From NCBI RefSeq assembly GCF_017874615.1, contig NZ_JAGIKV010000014.1:62001-126000 (forward strand): a DNA stretch of 64,000 bases, in the 5' to 3' direction. The position numbers and the translations under genes are program-made. Below the pieces are notes generated by a model. That model ran no database searches, was not told the DNA's origin, and saw only the letters and a list, made by a program, of their open reading frames with translations. Shown here piece after piece: positions 43,789-54,800 of the stretch (within the stretch, counting starts at the first letter, position 1; each line of letters starts with the position of its first letter). This stretch comes from Paenibacillus xylanexedens. GTDB lineage: Bacteria > Bacillota > Bacilli > Paenibacillales > Paenibacillaceae.

Positions 43789-44304
43789 CTAGTACTGAGT
43801 GAACGTTTGTTTCATCACTTTTTCCTCCAGATTAATCCGGTTGAACAGTGTAATGAGATGAAGGATAAACAAAGGCACAAATACAGGCCAGGCTTGAGAA
43901 ATCAGCGCAAAACCGATAAGCTCAGGAATAATGTTCAGGTAATAATTGGGATGACGCACCAGCCGGAACAGTGAGCTTTGCACCAGTTTGTGGTCTCTGG
44001 CAATGTATAGCTTGTATGTCCAAAAAGGGCTGAGTTTGCGAATAACATAGATAAGACAGCAAAGGGCAAACACATACACGACAAGACCAATTACGGTCAA
44101 CACATTAAACTGCACATCGTAAATAAAGGCGTATACAATGCAGCTCAGATAAATCAGGTTTTGCAGTACAAATAACACTTTGCTGTTCAGGTTGCCATAT
44201 TCGGTGCCGCCTCCTGCAACAATCTTTTTCTCGTTACGCATGGCAATAACAACCGATGGTATACGAATGAGTGAGATTACAATTAACAAAAATCCAATCC
44301 ACAT
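43789..44304 (-). CDS. Isoprenylcysteine carboxyl methyltransferase-like membrane enzyme
   Basis: A 171-residue membrane protein with four to five helices. The SAM-site motif is LFRLVRHPNYYLNIIPELIG, then a C-terminal RINLEEKVM. ICMT-fold enzymes of bacteria such as YpbQ methylate products of neighbouring polyketide synthases. Here it lies between the last PKS and the P450, so O-methylation of the polyketide acid or enol is inferred. Confidence 0.8.
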   Translation of the reverse strand: MWIGFLLIVISLIRIPSVVIAMRNEKKIVAGGGTEYGNLNSKVLFVLQNLIYLSCIVYAFIYDVQFNVLTVIGLVVYVFALCCLIYVIRKLSPFWTYKLYIARDHKLVQSSLFRLVRHPNYYLNIIPELIGFALISQAWPVFVPLFILHLITLFNRINLEEKVMKQTFTQY

Positions 44305-44407
44305 GGTGATCCGCTCCTTCTTCTCGCTTTTTATATTGGCAAATATCGATTACATGCATTTCCTCGCCCAGACTTTATCGCTGGAACTTTATTCAACTTG
44401 GTACTAA

Positions 44408-47400
44408 TCAGGGAGTATCCGGTACCAGTTTCCTCTCGTGTTCTGGATGCATTGGGTTCAGGGAAAGGCTGATGACGTCCTGCAAGGTATGGCATTTATT
44501 CAGATCATTCATACCAATTTCAGAGGAAATCCGGGCCTGGAGGTGATGAAGAAGCTGAAGCGCCAGCACAGAGTCCATTCCGTAATCTTCCAGCGAACGA
44601 TGCTCGTCCATGTTGTCTGGTGGGATCCCCAGCAGAGCTGCCATGATGCTTCTGATCTCACTTTCAACCGAAGGATTCGGGGCCGTTGATTCGATAGCTT
44701 CAGCTTTGGCAACGGGTACGGTTTCAATCTCTTCGTTACTTGCTTCGAATGAATCTTCCGTAACTGTATTCTTCATTCCAACCCAGTATTTCTCGGGTGT
44801 AAACGGATAGGTTGGAAGGGATATCCGCTCTGGACGATCCTCTGTATATAACAGCTCCCACTGGATCTCTACGCCTTGCACCCACAGTTCAAGCAATTTA
44901 TGGTATTTGCGACGTATAATCCATTTTTGCAGCGCTTCTCCGAGTTCTTCATCCTCTCTGAATAGTGCTGCCGTCCGTTTGTGAGCAGCAGTGGAGGCGA
45001 GATGTAGCTTGTGACCTTTCGCAGATTCCGATAAACGTTGCACATGTACGGAATCATCCGAATCGGTCCACAGGTACGCTTCCTGAACATAGCCGTCCAG
45101 CAAGGATTTTAGCTCTGTAATCGATGCTGCTATGAAGCCTGCACGGTATTCCATCGCTTGTCTTCCTGTCTGAAGTGTACAGGCAATGCGGCGAAGCTGT
45201 TGAGAAGTATCCTCCTCATTGCGGAGCAGGACAGCCGACAGCTGGATCATCTGTTCCCTGAGCCGCTCCTTGCTTTTGGCCGATAGCACGATAGCAACAG
45301 GAGCCAACTCGGATTCAGAAACGGACACCTCATCATGCTGTCGTGGTGGTATATATTCCTCCAGAATAACGTGGGCATTGGAACCCCCAAAACCAAAAGA
45401 GCTCACTCCTGCCCTACGGGGCATTTCGTTGCCATTGCTGTCTTTGAGTCTCTCCCATTCCTGCTTCTGTCTGACAACATAGAACGGGCTGTTCTCAAGC
45501 TGGACATACGGACTGAGCTGCTCCGCATGCAGGCTGGGAACAAGCTTGCGGTGTTTCATCTGCAATAACACCTTAATTACTCCGGCTATGCCGGAAGCAA
45601 GCTCCAGATGACCGATATTTGTTTTGACAGAGCCGACGCCACAGTATGGGGTTGACTGTTCTGGAGTGGAAGTCTGCCCTGTGGGTGATAAGCCTGCCCT
45701 CGTCTCCTGAAATACTGTCTTGAGCGCATTGATCTCAATTGGATCACCAAGTGGTGTGCCTGTGCCATGTGCTTCAATATAATTTATAGTGGAAGGATCA
45801 ATTCCCGCCCGAGCATACACGGAATTCAGCAGCGCTGTTTGTGCCTTAGGGTTGGGAGCAGTAAGTGAGCCTGCCTTTCCGCCGTGATTTTCCCCGCTAC
45901 CGCGGATCAAGCCGTAAATGTGGTCATGGTCGCGCTGAGCATCACTCAATTTCTTCAGAAAAATCATTCCAACCCCTTCGCCACGGCCGTAACCGTTTGC
46001 CTCGCTTGAAAAGGTTTTGCAACGCCCGTCCGCGCTAAGCATGCCCGCTTTGGTCAGACTGATATGAGCATCCACGGACAGGATCGTATTTACACCCCCA
46101 GCTACAGCCGTCTCGCAATCCCCATTTCGAATGGCTTGAACGGCCCGATGAATGGCGACCAGGGAGCTGGAGCATGACGTTTCGACAGGCTGGCTAGGAC
46201 CGTGTATGTTCAGTGTGTAACTCATCCGATTAGGGCCGACAGATGGAACAGTGGCTGTGACGGAGTATGCCTCGACCGCTTCATTCGACTGGGCCAGCAT
46301 GACGTTATATCCGCTGCTGCCTGTGCCAATGAACAGTCCCATGGCCGACCCTGACAGGTCTGAGGGTGCATAACCTGCATCTTCAATCACTTTCCACACA
46401 TGCATCATCAGCAAGCGCTGTTGCGGGTCCATGTGCATGGCTTCCTTGGGAGAAATGCCAAAAAACAGTGGGTCGAACTCACTGATTCCGCTCATAAATC
46501 CCGCATATTTTACGTTGGTTTTGCCTTTCTCTCTAAGCGGATCACCCATATAATCCTGCCAGCGCCAGCGTTCCTCTGGAATCTCCGAAATGCAGTCTTT
46601 GCCATCAAGCAGATTATGCCAAAATTGCTCCGCGTTATCGGCCATCGGAAACTTGGCGCTAATACCCACAATGGCTATTGGCTCGGGGGAAGACAGCTGG
46701 TCTGAACCCGAATTAAGCTTGCTGCCTGTACCTGCATGGGAACGGGCAGATCTGTGTTTCTCTTCTTCTGAAGCCGTCGACCGCAATGAAGACTGCAACG
46801 GTTCTTCCCTTTCGGATGCTCCTGGCACAGAATGAGACATATCATTCAGCAATTCGGGTTGAGGTGTCGTTCTGCTGGCAGAAGGCTGTTTCCACTTAGT
46901 GGGATGATTTTGCAGCAAATGGACCGCCAACTCGCGAATAGTGCCATGCTCAAAAAAGATGGCGGGTGTCAAACCCAATCCATGGTCGCGGTTCAACCGA
47001 TCCGCGAGCTCTGTGAACAGAATGGAATCAAAACCGTATTCTGCCCATTCCGTATCACTGTCCAAATCGAAGATACTGACTTTTAACAGGGAAGACACCG
47101 TTTGGGATAATAAAGCTAGAACCTGTTCTTTCCCCTGATTTTCCTGAAATGAAGGCGTCATTGCAGATCCCGTAACAGGGTTGGATTTTTCATTCATATG
47201 CTGAACAATGTCCGCGTCTTCAACTTCAGAAGGGGATTTTTCCGCACGGTGCAATTGCGATCCCTTTTCCCTCGTTGTCTCTCCAACTGATTGATCTTCA
47301 GCCTGAATCCAGTAACGATTTCTGGCAAAAGGATACGTTGGTACACGAACAATAGTTGGCTTCTTCTGAAGATCACCATACAAGGCCGTCCAGTCTATCC

Positions 47401-50400
47401 CCTGTCCCTGCTCCCACAAGGCAGCCCATTGATGAAGCCTCTCCAGCGAAGGATGATCTTCCAGTAAAGTCATAGTCATTTCATCTAATTTTTCACTGGA
47501 ATGTTGTTGTAATGATGACTGGCTTTTCAGGAACTGATCGATCTGTTCCACCAGTTCACTGTGGCTGCTGCCCGTCCAAGCAACCCTGTATTTCATGTCC
47601 GTTCTTCCAAGCTGAAACGTGTAGGCAATGTCTATTAGGCGCTCAGACAGACCACCGTTCTCCAAATAAATACGAACCTGGCGAGCGTATTCCATCAATC
47701 TTTCCTGTGTTCTGGCTGAGATTGGAAGAACCACTTCACCATCCTCTGAAACTTCCGCTTCACCGGAATCCGCATCTAATGCAGAACGATCTGCCCATGA
47801 GACGGCAGTTGGAATATATTCCTCCACGATCAGATGTGCATTGCTCCCGCTTGCGCCAAAAGAGCTCAACCCGGCACGAACAGGCCACTCTGCATAGCGC
47901 CCATTCTGTTTTCCATGACGGCGCTCCCAGCGCTCGGTTGTCTGCTGCACGTGGAAGCAGGTGTTCTCAAACGGAATCAGCGGGTTCAGCTCCTCAGCAT
48001 GCAGCGAAGGAAACAGCTCCCTGTGCTTGATTTGCAGGATAAGCTTGCTTAGCCCGGCGACGCCTGCCGCTGCCTCTAAATGTCCAATGTTGGACTTTAG
48101 GGAACCGACAGCACAGTTTTGGCCCGGATTGCGGCTGTTTCGAAAGGCTCGCTCCAGCCCCTGAATTTCAATGGGGTCACCCAGTGACGTTCCGGTTCCG
48201 TGGGCTTCAATATATCCGATGGTTCCTGGCTCAACGTTTGCTGCCGCGAGTGCATCTGCAATGACTTCCGATTGGGCCACTGGATCTGGCACCGTCGTTC
48301 CGGATGTTTTGCCAGCATGGTTCAGAGCCGAGCCCTTAATGACGCCATAGACCGGATAACCTTGCTTGCGGGCTTCAGCTACCGTTGTGAGCAGGACAGC
48401 GCCTACCCCTTCACTTGGCACATAGCCGTCCCCATCCTTGCCAAAGCTGCGACATTTTCCGTCCGATGACAGAAACTTGGCCTGTTTCAGAAATACATAC
48501 TTATGGGGATGGGTGACCAGATTCACACCCCCTGCTATGGCATAATGGCTCTGTCCATGTCGAATGCTCTCGCAGGCCAAATGTATCGCTGTCAGGGAGG
48601 ATGAACACATACTGTCTACAGCGATGGATGGACCATGGAAATTCAGATGGTAAGAAACCAGATTGGCGATGGCTGAAGCGTTGCTGCCCATGGCCGTAGG
48701 AGTGCCTTGCTGCGTCATGGCTGCGCCAAGCAGTTCATAGTGGTTCCAGAACACGCCAGCAAATACACCGACATTCCTCTTATCTGCTGATGCATCATGA
48801 TGCTTGTCACGTTCAATAGCAAAGCCTGCATCCTCACAGGCTGTCCAGGCCGCTTGCAAAAACAAACGTGCCTGTGGGTCCATCCTTTCGGCTTGAAGCG
48901 GCGAGATTTGGAAGAAGGCCGGGTCAAAGTCATCGATCACGTCCAGAAATCCGCCAGCCGGGTAATATTCAGAAGCGGAATACGGAAGATGCAGTCCCGC
49001 CCAGCGGTCATCCGGCATGGGCGTGATACAATCTCGTCCCTCCTTCAATATCCGGGCCAATTCGTCCATGTTGTTTGCCGAGGGATACCTTCCCGCCATG
49101 CCAATGACAGCAATATCTTCCGGATCAGATGGCGGCGGCAAATGAATGGCCATGTCGTCTCCCATAGCGGACTGAATGCGGGATTTATTCCCGTATACAA
49201 GTACAACCTGCGAAACATCCTGTGCAATAATCCGGTCAATAAGCGACATCCCCTGAGCCAATGGCAGCGGCATTGAACCTGAGGACGTATACATGCTGCT
49301 GCGAATATGATCATTCACTTTCATGCCGCCATCTGCCCATAACGGCCAGTTAATTGTAAACTGGCGCGGAATTGCCCCTTTTGTTCCACCTCTCTCTTGA
49401 TGATTCAACAAAAGTCTGTCCATACAGCTGTTGGCCACAGCGTAATCAGCCTGCCCTTTGTTGCCTACAATGGCTGACAGGGAGGAAAACGCAACCGTGA
49501 ACTCTGGCCTAAGATCATTTAAGGCCTGCTCCAGATTCCAGAGTCCATCCATTTTGGGCTTTAACACCTGCTCCAGATCGGACAAAGGCTTTTGCAGCAT
49601 CAACTGGTCTTTGGCAGTTCCTGCACAGTGAAATACCCCCGTGATTCCGCCATACTGATCCCGAATCTGCAGGACAGCCTGCTTCATCTCGGCTAGAACG
49701 GTTGTATCGGCCTGAATATACATGGCTTCTGCACCGTTGATGTGCAGCGGATTCAGTTTGCGCTGAATGTTCTCACTCAGCGGAGAACGCCCGACAAGAA
49801 CCAGCTTGCATCTGCATTGACGGGATAGATGAACGGCCAGCGCATACCCCAGCCCACCCATGCCGCCGGTAATAAGATAGATTCCGTCAGGCTTATAGTG
49901 TTTTTCCAATGCGGGCCCCGGAACAGGTATCTCCACCAGCTTGCGAACATGCCGCTGAAGGGAGTCTCCTTTGTACCATATGCAGACAGCGGACCCTGAT
50001 GAGATGTTTTCGGCTTCGAGTCGAAGCTGACGAATCAACGTCTCATCCATGGAGCTTTCATGCAGATCCATTCTGATTAATTGAGCTCCAAAGGCTGGAA
50101 GCTCCATCGCAGCCGTCTTTACCAGCCCTTCAAATCCGTGAATGTATCCTCCCGTGTCACGGGAATCCGACAGCACTTGAAGAACGATTCGTCTGCCCGC
50201 ATTTGGGTGAATTGCTTTTGCCTGGATCATTCCGTATAACGCGGTTACCTTCTGGCGGTACAGATCAGCGTCCATGGACAAATGATCAGGCAATTGATGA
50301 ATCTCGTATACGTCAGACTGAAGCTCCATCTTGGCAGCAAGAGCCGGATAGTTGCCATAGAGAACAACGATCCGGTACGGGGTGAGATCGGACTGTGGCA

Positions 50401-51859
50401 TTTTTCCATCTGCTATCGTGTGTCGGGCAGATTCAGCCTCATGGATATCCTGTGTTTCAATCCATTTAGGCTCATAACACACAGGTTCTCCATTTTCCTC
50501 GATTTCTCTGGCTGTTGCTGGTATTTCCGAATGCGTTGCAGGTTTTTCATCAGTCGAATGACTGCTTTGGGACGGGAGCGTATTCAAGTTCACACGTTCC
50601 GACACCGCTGCTGCCTCATTCCAGGCGTCGTAACAATGGGTATGCAAGTATTCGGTCAACGCCTGCACGGAAGAGTGCTCAAACAGCAGCGTTGGATAAA
50701 GTTCCATGTTCACCCGGTTTTCCAGCCGTTTCACCAGCTCAAGCAGATGCATGGAATCTAGTCCCTGCTCATAGAAGCCTGCCCGCTCATCCACTGCCTC
50801 AGGTAAAATGTGCAGCATGCGTGCGATTTCAGCTTTCACATACGCCGAAATCGTGGATCGGATCTGGTCTTGGGAGCCCGCAGACATCATAGTTGTCTTT
50901 GACCATTCAGAGATACCGGATATTACCAATTCAGAAGTTGGTTTGTCGTTGCGTCCAGTTGTCATCGGGTTTGTCAGTCCGGTAATGGATGCGGCATGGC
51001 GAACTCTTTTTGCCTTCAAATGTACAAATTCCGCGAGCAATCTGCCCTCCCGATCCGTAACAACAATGCTGCGGGAGATGATATCCCCACCGGAAAGATC
51101 GCTTGGTGTTTGTTCAGTAAACGTGCGAATCTCAGCTGGAAAACGGTCGTATATAACAAATCGTTCAATCATGAACGGAATGTATGGCGGAACTTCTGCA
51201 TCCAGACTGCCGACACTCCCCAGGCGGAAGGACGACCCGGCAAAGGTCGCCCCGTCCAACAGGGCCACATGAGCGTGGAACTTGTCCAGATACTGCTCGG
51301 CCAGGTTGCTCAGCCGGATATCCATCCACTCCATTTGGTCTTGTCTGTAGACATCTCCGTGGTTTTTCATAAAGGAAAAATGCTGTATATCCGCCTGTCG
51401 GGCGAGCTGATAGATCTGATCCATATCCCACGTCTGAAGCCCGTCTGTGTCTTTGGAAGGTAACAGGTGTGTAGGCTTTAAAGCTTGTACAGGTTGTACA
51501 GCTCCCTTCCCGTTGAGCAAATACAGCTTGCATTCCATATTCAGCACATCAGATGAAGGCGGCTCACCGTCTTTAGGTACTTTGCGGCTATGGATGGTGA
51601 CCTGACCCTCATCCATCTTCATGGACAACGTCAGCATGATATCCACATCAAAATCGGTCGAAGTGACAATCGGCTGTATAAACACGATATCCCGAAGTTC
51701 AATGGAGGTTGTACGCAGATGGCTGCCGCTCAGTCGGTACACCATATCCAGCAGCACCACACCTGGAAGGGTGCAGACGCCGTGAACACGATGATCTCTC
51801 ACGAAATAGTCGCTGTGGCGCAATCGCTGTAAAAATGATTCGGTTGCAGGCAATGTCAT
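44408..51859 (-). CDS. Trans-AT polyketide synthase (DH-ACP-KR-KS-ACP-KS-ACP)
   Basis: 2483 residues from ATG 51859 (MTLPATESFLQRLRHSDYFV), with GGGAG 11 nt upstream; the longer frame to 51958 overlaps the previous gene. Approximate order: DH 1-310 (His motif DHRVHGVCTLPG; Asp in LLDGATF), ACP about 330-400 (GLDSMHL), KR about 650-850 (ITGGMGGLG, Tyr in GQADYAVAN), KS 915-1340 (Cys in DSMCSSS, EAHGTGT, NIGHLEA), ACP about 1575-1645 (GFDSIL), KS 1725-2175 (ETSCSSS, EAHGTGT, NIGHLEL) and ACP about 2390-2460 (GMDSVLA). There is no AT in any module and the post-KS linkers are of trans-AT type. No TE follows, so product release is unexplained. The N-terminal DH completes the module begun by the KS at the end of the preceding protein. 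Confidence 0.93.
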   Translation of the reverse strand: MTLPATESFLQRLRHSDYFVRDHRVHGVCTLPGVVLLDMVYRLSGSHLRTTSIELRDIVFIQPIVTSTDFDVDIMLTLSMKMDEGQVTIHSRKVPKDGEPPSSDVLNMECKLYLLNGKGAVQPVQALKPTHLLPSKDTDGLQTWDMDQIYQLARQADIQHFSFMKNHGDVYRQDQMEWMDIRLSNLAEQYLDKFHAHVALLDGATFAGSSFRLGSVGSLDAEVPPYIPFMIERFVIYDRFPAEIRTFTEQTPSDLSGGDIISRSIVVTDREGRLLAEFVHLKAKRVRHAASITGLTNPMTTGRNDKPTSELVISGISEWSKTTMMSAGSQDQIRSTISAYVKAEIARMLHILPEAVDERAGFYEQGLDSMHLLELVKRLENRVNMELYPTLLFEHSSVQALTEYLHTHCYDAWNEAAAVSERVNLNTLPSQSSHSTDEKPATHSEIPATAREIEENGEPVCYEPKWIETQDIHEAESARHTIADGKMPQSDLTPYRIVVLYGNYPALAAKMELQSDVYEIHQLPDHLSMDADLYRQKVTALYGMIQAKAIHPNAGRRIVLQVLSDSRDTGGYIHGFEGLVKTAAMELPAFGAQLIRMDLHESSMDETLIRQLRLEAENISSGSAVCIWYKGDSLQRHVRKLVEIPVPGPALEKHYKPDGIYLITGGMGGLGYALAVHLSRQCRCKLVLVGRSPLSENIQRKLNPLHINGAEAMYIQADTTVLAEMKQAVLQIRDQYGGITGVFHCAGTAKDQLMLQKPLSDLEQVLKPKMDGLWNLEQALNDLRPEFTVAFSSLSAIVGNKGQADYAVANSCMDRLLLNHQERGGTKGAIPRQFTINWPLWADGGMKVNDHIRSSMYTSSGSMPLPLAQGMSLIDRIIAQDVSQVVLVYGNKSRIQSAMGDDMAIHLPPPSDPEDIAVIGMAGRYPSANNMDELARILKEGRDCITPMPDDRWAGLHLPYSASEYYPAGGFLDVIDDFDPAFFQISPLQAERMDPQARLFLQAAWTACEDAGFAIERDKHHDASADKRNVGVFAGVFWNHYELLGAAMTQQGTPTAMGSNASAIANLVSYHLNFHGPSIAVDSMCSSSLTAIHLACESIRHGQSHYAIAGGVNLVTHPHKYVFLKQAKFLSSDGKCRSFGKDGDGYVPSEGVGAVLLTTVAEARKQGYPVYGVIKGSALNHAGKTSGTTVPDPVAQSEVIADALAAANVEPGTIGYIEAHGTGTSLGDPIEIQGLERAFRNSRNPGQNCAVGSLKSNIGHLEAAAGVAGLSKLILQIKHRELFPSLHAEELNPLIPFENTCFHVQQTTERWERRHGKQNGRYAEWPVRAGLSSFGASGSNAHLIVEEYIPTAVSWADRSALDADSGEAEVSEDGEVVLPISARTQERLMEYARQVRIYLENGGLSERLIDIAYTFQLGRTDMKYRVAWTGSSHSELVEQIDQFLKSQSSLQQHSSEKLDEMTMTLLEDHPSLERLHQWAALWEQGQGIDWTALYGDLQKKPTIVRVPTYPFARNRYWIQAEDQSVGETTREKGSQLHRAEKSPSEVEDADIVQHMNEKSNPVTGSAMTPSFQENQGKEQVLALLSQTVSSLLKVSIFDLDSDTEWAEYGFDSILFTELADRLNRDHGLGLTPAIFFEHGTIRELAVHLLQNHPTKWKQPSASRTTPQPELLNDMSHSVPGASEREEPLQSSLRSTASEEEKHRSARSHAGTGSKLNSGSDQLSSPEPIAIVGISAKFPMADNAEQFWHNLLDGKDCISEIPEERWRWQDYMGDPLREKGKTNVKYAGFMSGISEFDPLFFGISPKEAMHMDPQQRLLMMHVWKVIEDAGYAPSDLSGSAMGLFIGTGSSGYNVMLAQSNEAVEAYSVTATVPSVGPNRMSYTLNIHGPSQPVETSCSSSLVAIHRAVQAIRNGDCETAVAGGVNTILSVDAHISLTKAGMLSADGRCKTFSSEANGYGRGEGVGMIFLKKLSDAQRDHDHIYGLIRGSGENHGGKAGSLTAPNPKAQTALLNSVYARAGIDPSTINYIEAHGTGTPLGDPIEINALKTVFQETRAGLSPTGQTSTPEQSTPYCGVGSVKTNIGHLELASGIAGVIKVLLQMKHRKLVPSLHAEQLSPYVQLENSPFYVVRQKQEWERLKDSNGNEMPRRAGVSSFGFGGSNAHVILEEYIPPRQHDEVSVSESELAPVAIVLSAKSKERLREQMIQLSAVLLRNEEDTSQQLRRIACTLQTGRQAMEYRAGFIAASITELKSLLDGYVQEAYLWTDSDDSVHVQRLSESAKGHKLHLASTAAHKRTAALFREDEELGEALQKWIIRRKYHKLLELWVQGVEIQWELLYTEDRPERISLPTYPFTPEKYWVGMKNTVTEDSFEASNEEIETVPVAKAEAIESTAPNPSVESEIRSIMAALLGIPPDNMDEHRSLEDYGMDSVLALQLLHHLQARISSEIGMNDLNKCHTLQDVISLSLNPMHPEHERKLVPDTP

Positions 51860-51878
51860 GATCCGCGTCACTCCCTTC

Positions 51879-54800
51879 TCATAGCTTGATGAAATCAAAA
51901 AAGCTCGATTGCTCCGAATGTTCCGGTAGCTGTTGCATCGACGATCCAGCTGAAACATTGGACGATGCCTCCACCGATTCCGTTGTTTTGACGGGTGGCC
52001 AGCAATACTTGCGTTGAAAAGGTGAATCAGGGAAACGAAGCGGCAGGCTCACCATGCGTTCGGCAGGAATACCTTCATTACTGACAATAACGTGTGCGTT
52101 GTTGCCTCCAAGTCCGAATGCACTAATGCCTGCCCGCAGTATGTCGCTTGGACCACTTCCCCACGGCTGGTGCTGCTGTAAGATATAAAAAGGAGATTCC
52201 CCGAACTGGAATCGCGGATTGGGCTGGTCGCAGTGAATCGTCGGCGGAAGCTCGCGGTGAGCAAGCGAGAGCAACACCTTGATCAGGCTGGCAATGCCCG
52301 ATGCGCTCAGCAGATGCCCGATATTACTTTTGACACTGCCTACGCCGCAAAACTGGCGCTGATTTGTATATTTTGCAAAAACACCTGTCAAAGCCTTAAG
52401 TTCGATGGGATCACCGATTAGTGTCCCTGTTCCATGTGTCTCGATATAGCTGATGGTGGAAGGATGAATGCCTGCATTTAAGATCGCTTTTTCCAGCAAT
52501 TCCTGCTGGGCTTCCGGGTTAGGTGTGGTAATGCCCATCGTTTGACCATCGTTATTGATGGAGGTGCCATCGATGACCCCATAGATGGCGTCCTGATCAG
52601 CGATAGCTGATGACAGCGGTTTAAGTAATACAACGCCGCAGCCTTCACCAAGCCCGATGCCGTTTGCGTCCGCACTGAACGTTTTGCAACGAGAATCAGG
52701 AGATAATACGCTGGCAGCTCCAAGCATCTCGTAGGGCGCATCATCAAGCAGAATGTCCACACCGCCCGCAAAAGCGAGATCGCATTCCCCATCCAGCAGA
52801 CTTCGTACAGCAAGATGAACTGCGGTAAGTGAACTGGAACAAGCGGTATCCACCACCATGTTGGGGCCTTTCAGATTATAAAAATGGGACAGATGTGCAG
52901 CGATAAAGTTTTGGCCGATGCCAACGATTGTATCTTTGGTGCTGCCGCCCAGCTTGGACGAAAAGTTGCTCGCTCTAGAGCCAACAAATACGCCGGTCTG
53001 CGAATTCCATAAACGTTCCCGGCTGTATCCTGCGTCTGCGGCGGCCTCCACGCTCACTTCCAGCAGTTGGCGCTGGAGCGGATCGAGCTGTTCTGCCAGC
53101 GTATCTGTCATTCGGAAAAATGCAGGATCAAACTGCTCAATGTCCCGAATGAACGCCCCAATGCGCTTGCTTGAAGCGGAAGTCCCATTGGTGCTACTGC
53201 CTGTCAACCTCAAGCGTTCCGCCGAGATCTCGGTCATGCTATCTTTACCCTTTTGCAGATTGGACCAGAATTGCACCGGATTCTCGGCATCAGGAAAATG
53301 ACAGGCGACGCCAACAATTGCAATTTTATCCCGCTTCTTGGTTTGTTCCAGCTCCGCTGGTTTTTCATATGCTTCATCCACAGGATCATTCAGTTCATTC
53401 AGTCCGGTGCGACCCTCCATATCTGGTTCAGCATGTTGCACAGAATTGGAAGTCATTGAACGAACATCGGAAGGTTTTCCAGTCAAATTTTCCGCCAACT
53501 TAGAGTTGGGTTCCATCAACAGGTCAGTCAAAGATTCAGGATAGATTTGAACCAGATGTTTTGCTAATTGGCGCAGTGTTGGGTGTTCAAGCAGCAGCGA
53601 AGGGTCTGTTGCAACATGCTGAAGCTCTCGGTCCATGACCGTCAGAACCTGGACAAGCAGGATCGAATCCATTCCGTAGTGCTGAAAAGGGGTATCTTCA
53701 TCCAGCCGGGATTCATCCAATCTCAGTTCTTTTGCCATCAAAGCCTTAAGCCACCTCAGTGTCCTGTTCTGCAGCTCTTCCATGAAGCTTGGGGTCATCC
53801 GCTCCACCGGGCGTGGAATTAACGGAATGGATACCTGCTGTGCTTCACTTAACGATGCCTCTGCCCGATGCTCCGCTTGTTGCTCTCCCTTGTGTACAGT
53901 CTGCGATGCAACTACAGCCGGCAGAATAACAGGTCCCCTGTTTTGCCGAATAATCCGATCCAGCCATAACATTCCTTCCGCATCGGTGATGCTGAGAAGA
54001 CGGCTTTGGCGATATGCTTCGCTAGTGACCGCACCAAAACCGGATTCCTGCCAGCTTGGCCACTGGATGCTGATGACCGGGAATGGAGAAATGGCACTTT
54101 CCCGGGATGCGGCTTCGGCAAAATAGTCCATATACGCGTTAGCCATCACATAATCGCTCTGCCCTGCTCCCAGTGAAGGCATCGCTGAGGACACGGAGGA
54201 AAACAGCACAAAGAAGCGCAGTGGCTCATGCCTGAACGCATGAAACAACGTATGCACCCCGCTTGTTTTTGGATCAAGCACCCGCTGCATGGCATCCGCC
54301 TGCTTGCGAATAAAAGCCGGATTGGCAGTATCCACGGTGCCAGCACAATGAATAACCCCTCCAATAGGACCCATTGAGCGCTTAACTCTGGCCAGTTCTG
54401 CCTGAATGGCGTTCTCGTTTGTAAGAGGGATATCTGTAACAAGCACCTCGGCCCCCAGTTGTTCGAGTTCCAACAAGGATCTGATTTTGGCGCCCGTCGC
54501 AGTGTCATGGCTTACATAGACCTCCCAGTCCTCCCGCTGTGGAATGGGTTCCCGTCCAGTCAACAACAGCCGCTTCACGTTGTGATGCTTCACAAAATGG
54601 CGGGCACATGCCATTCCAAGGCCGCGGGTACCCCCGGTAATCCACAACACTTGATTTGCTTCCAGGAAAGGTCGTTCAAGATCGATTGAAGATTGCGTAA
54701 CATCTATGTTCATACCCGCCCCATAAGGAAGTTCACGCATATAGGAACGCCAGCGTTTACCATCACGGTAGCATATCTCCGGTTCCCGATCTGTTTGCCG

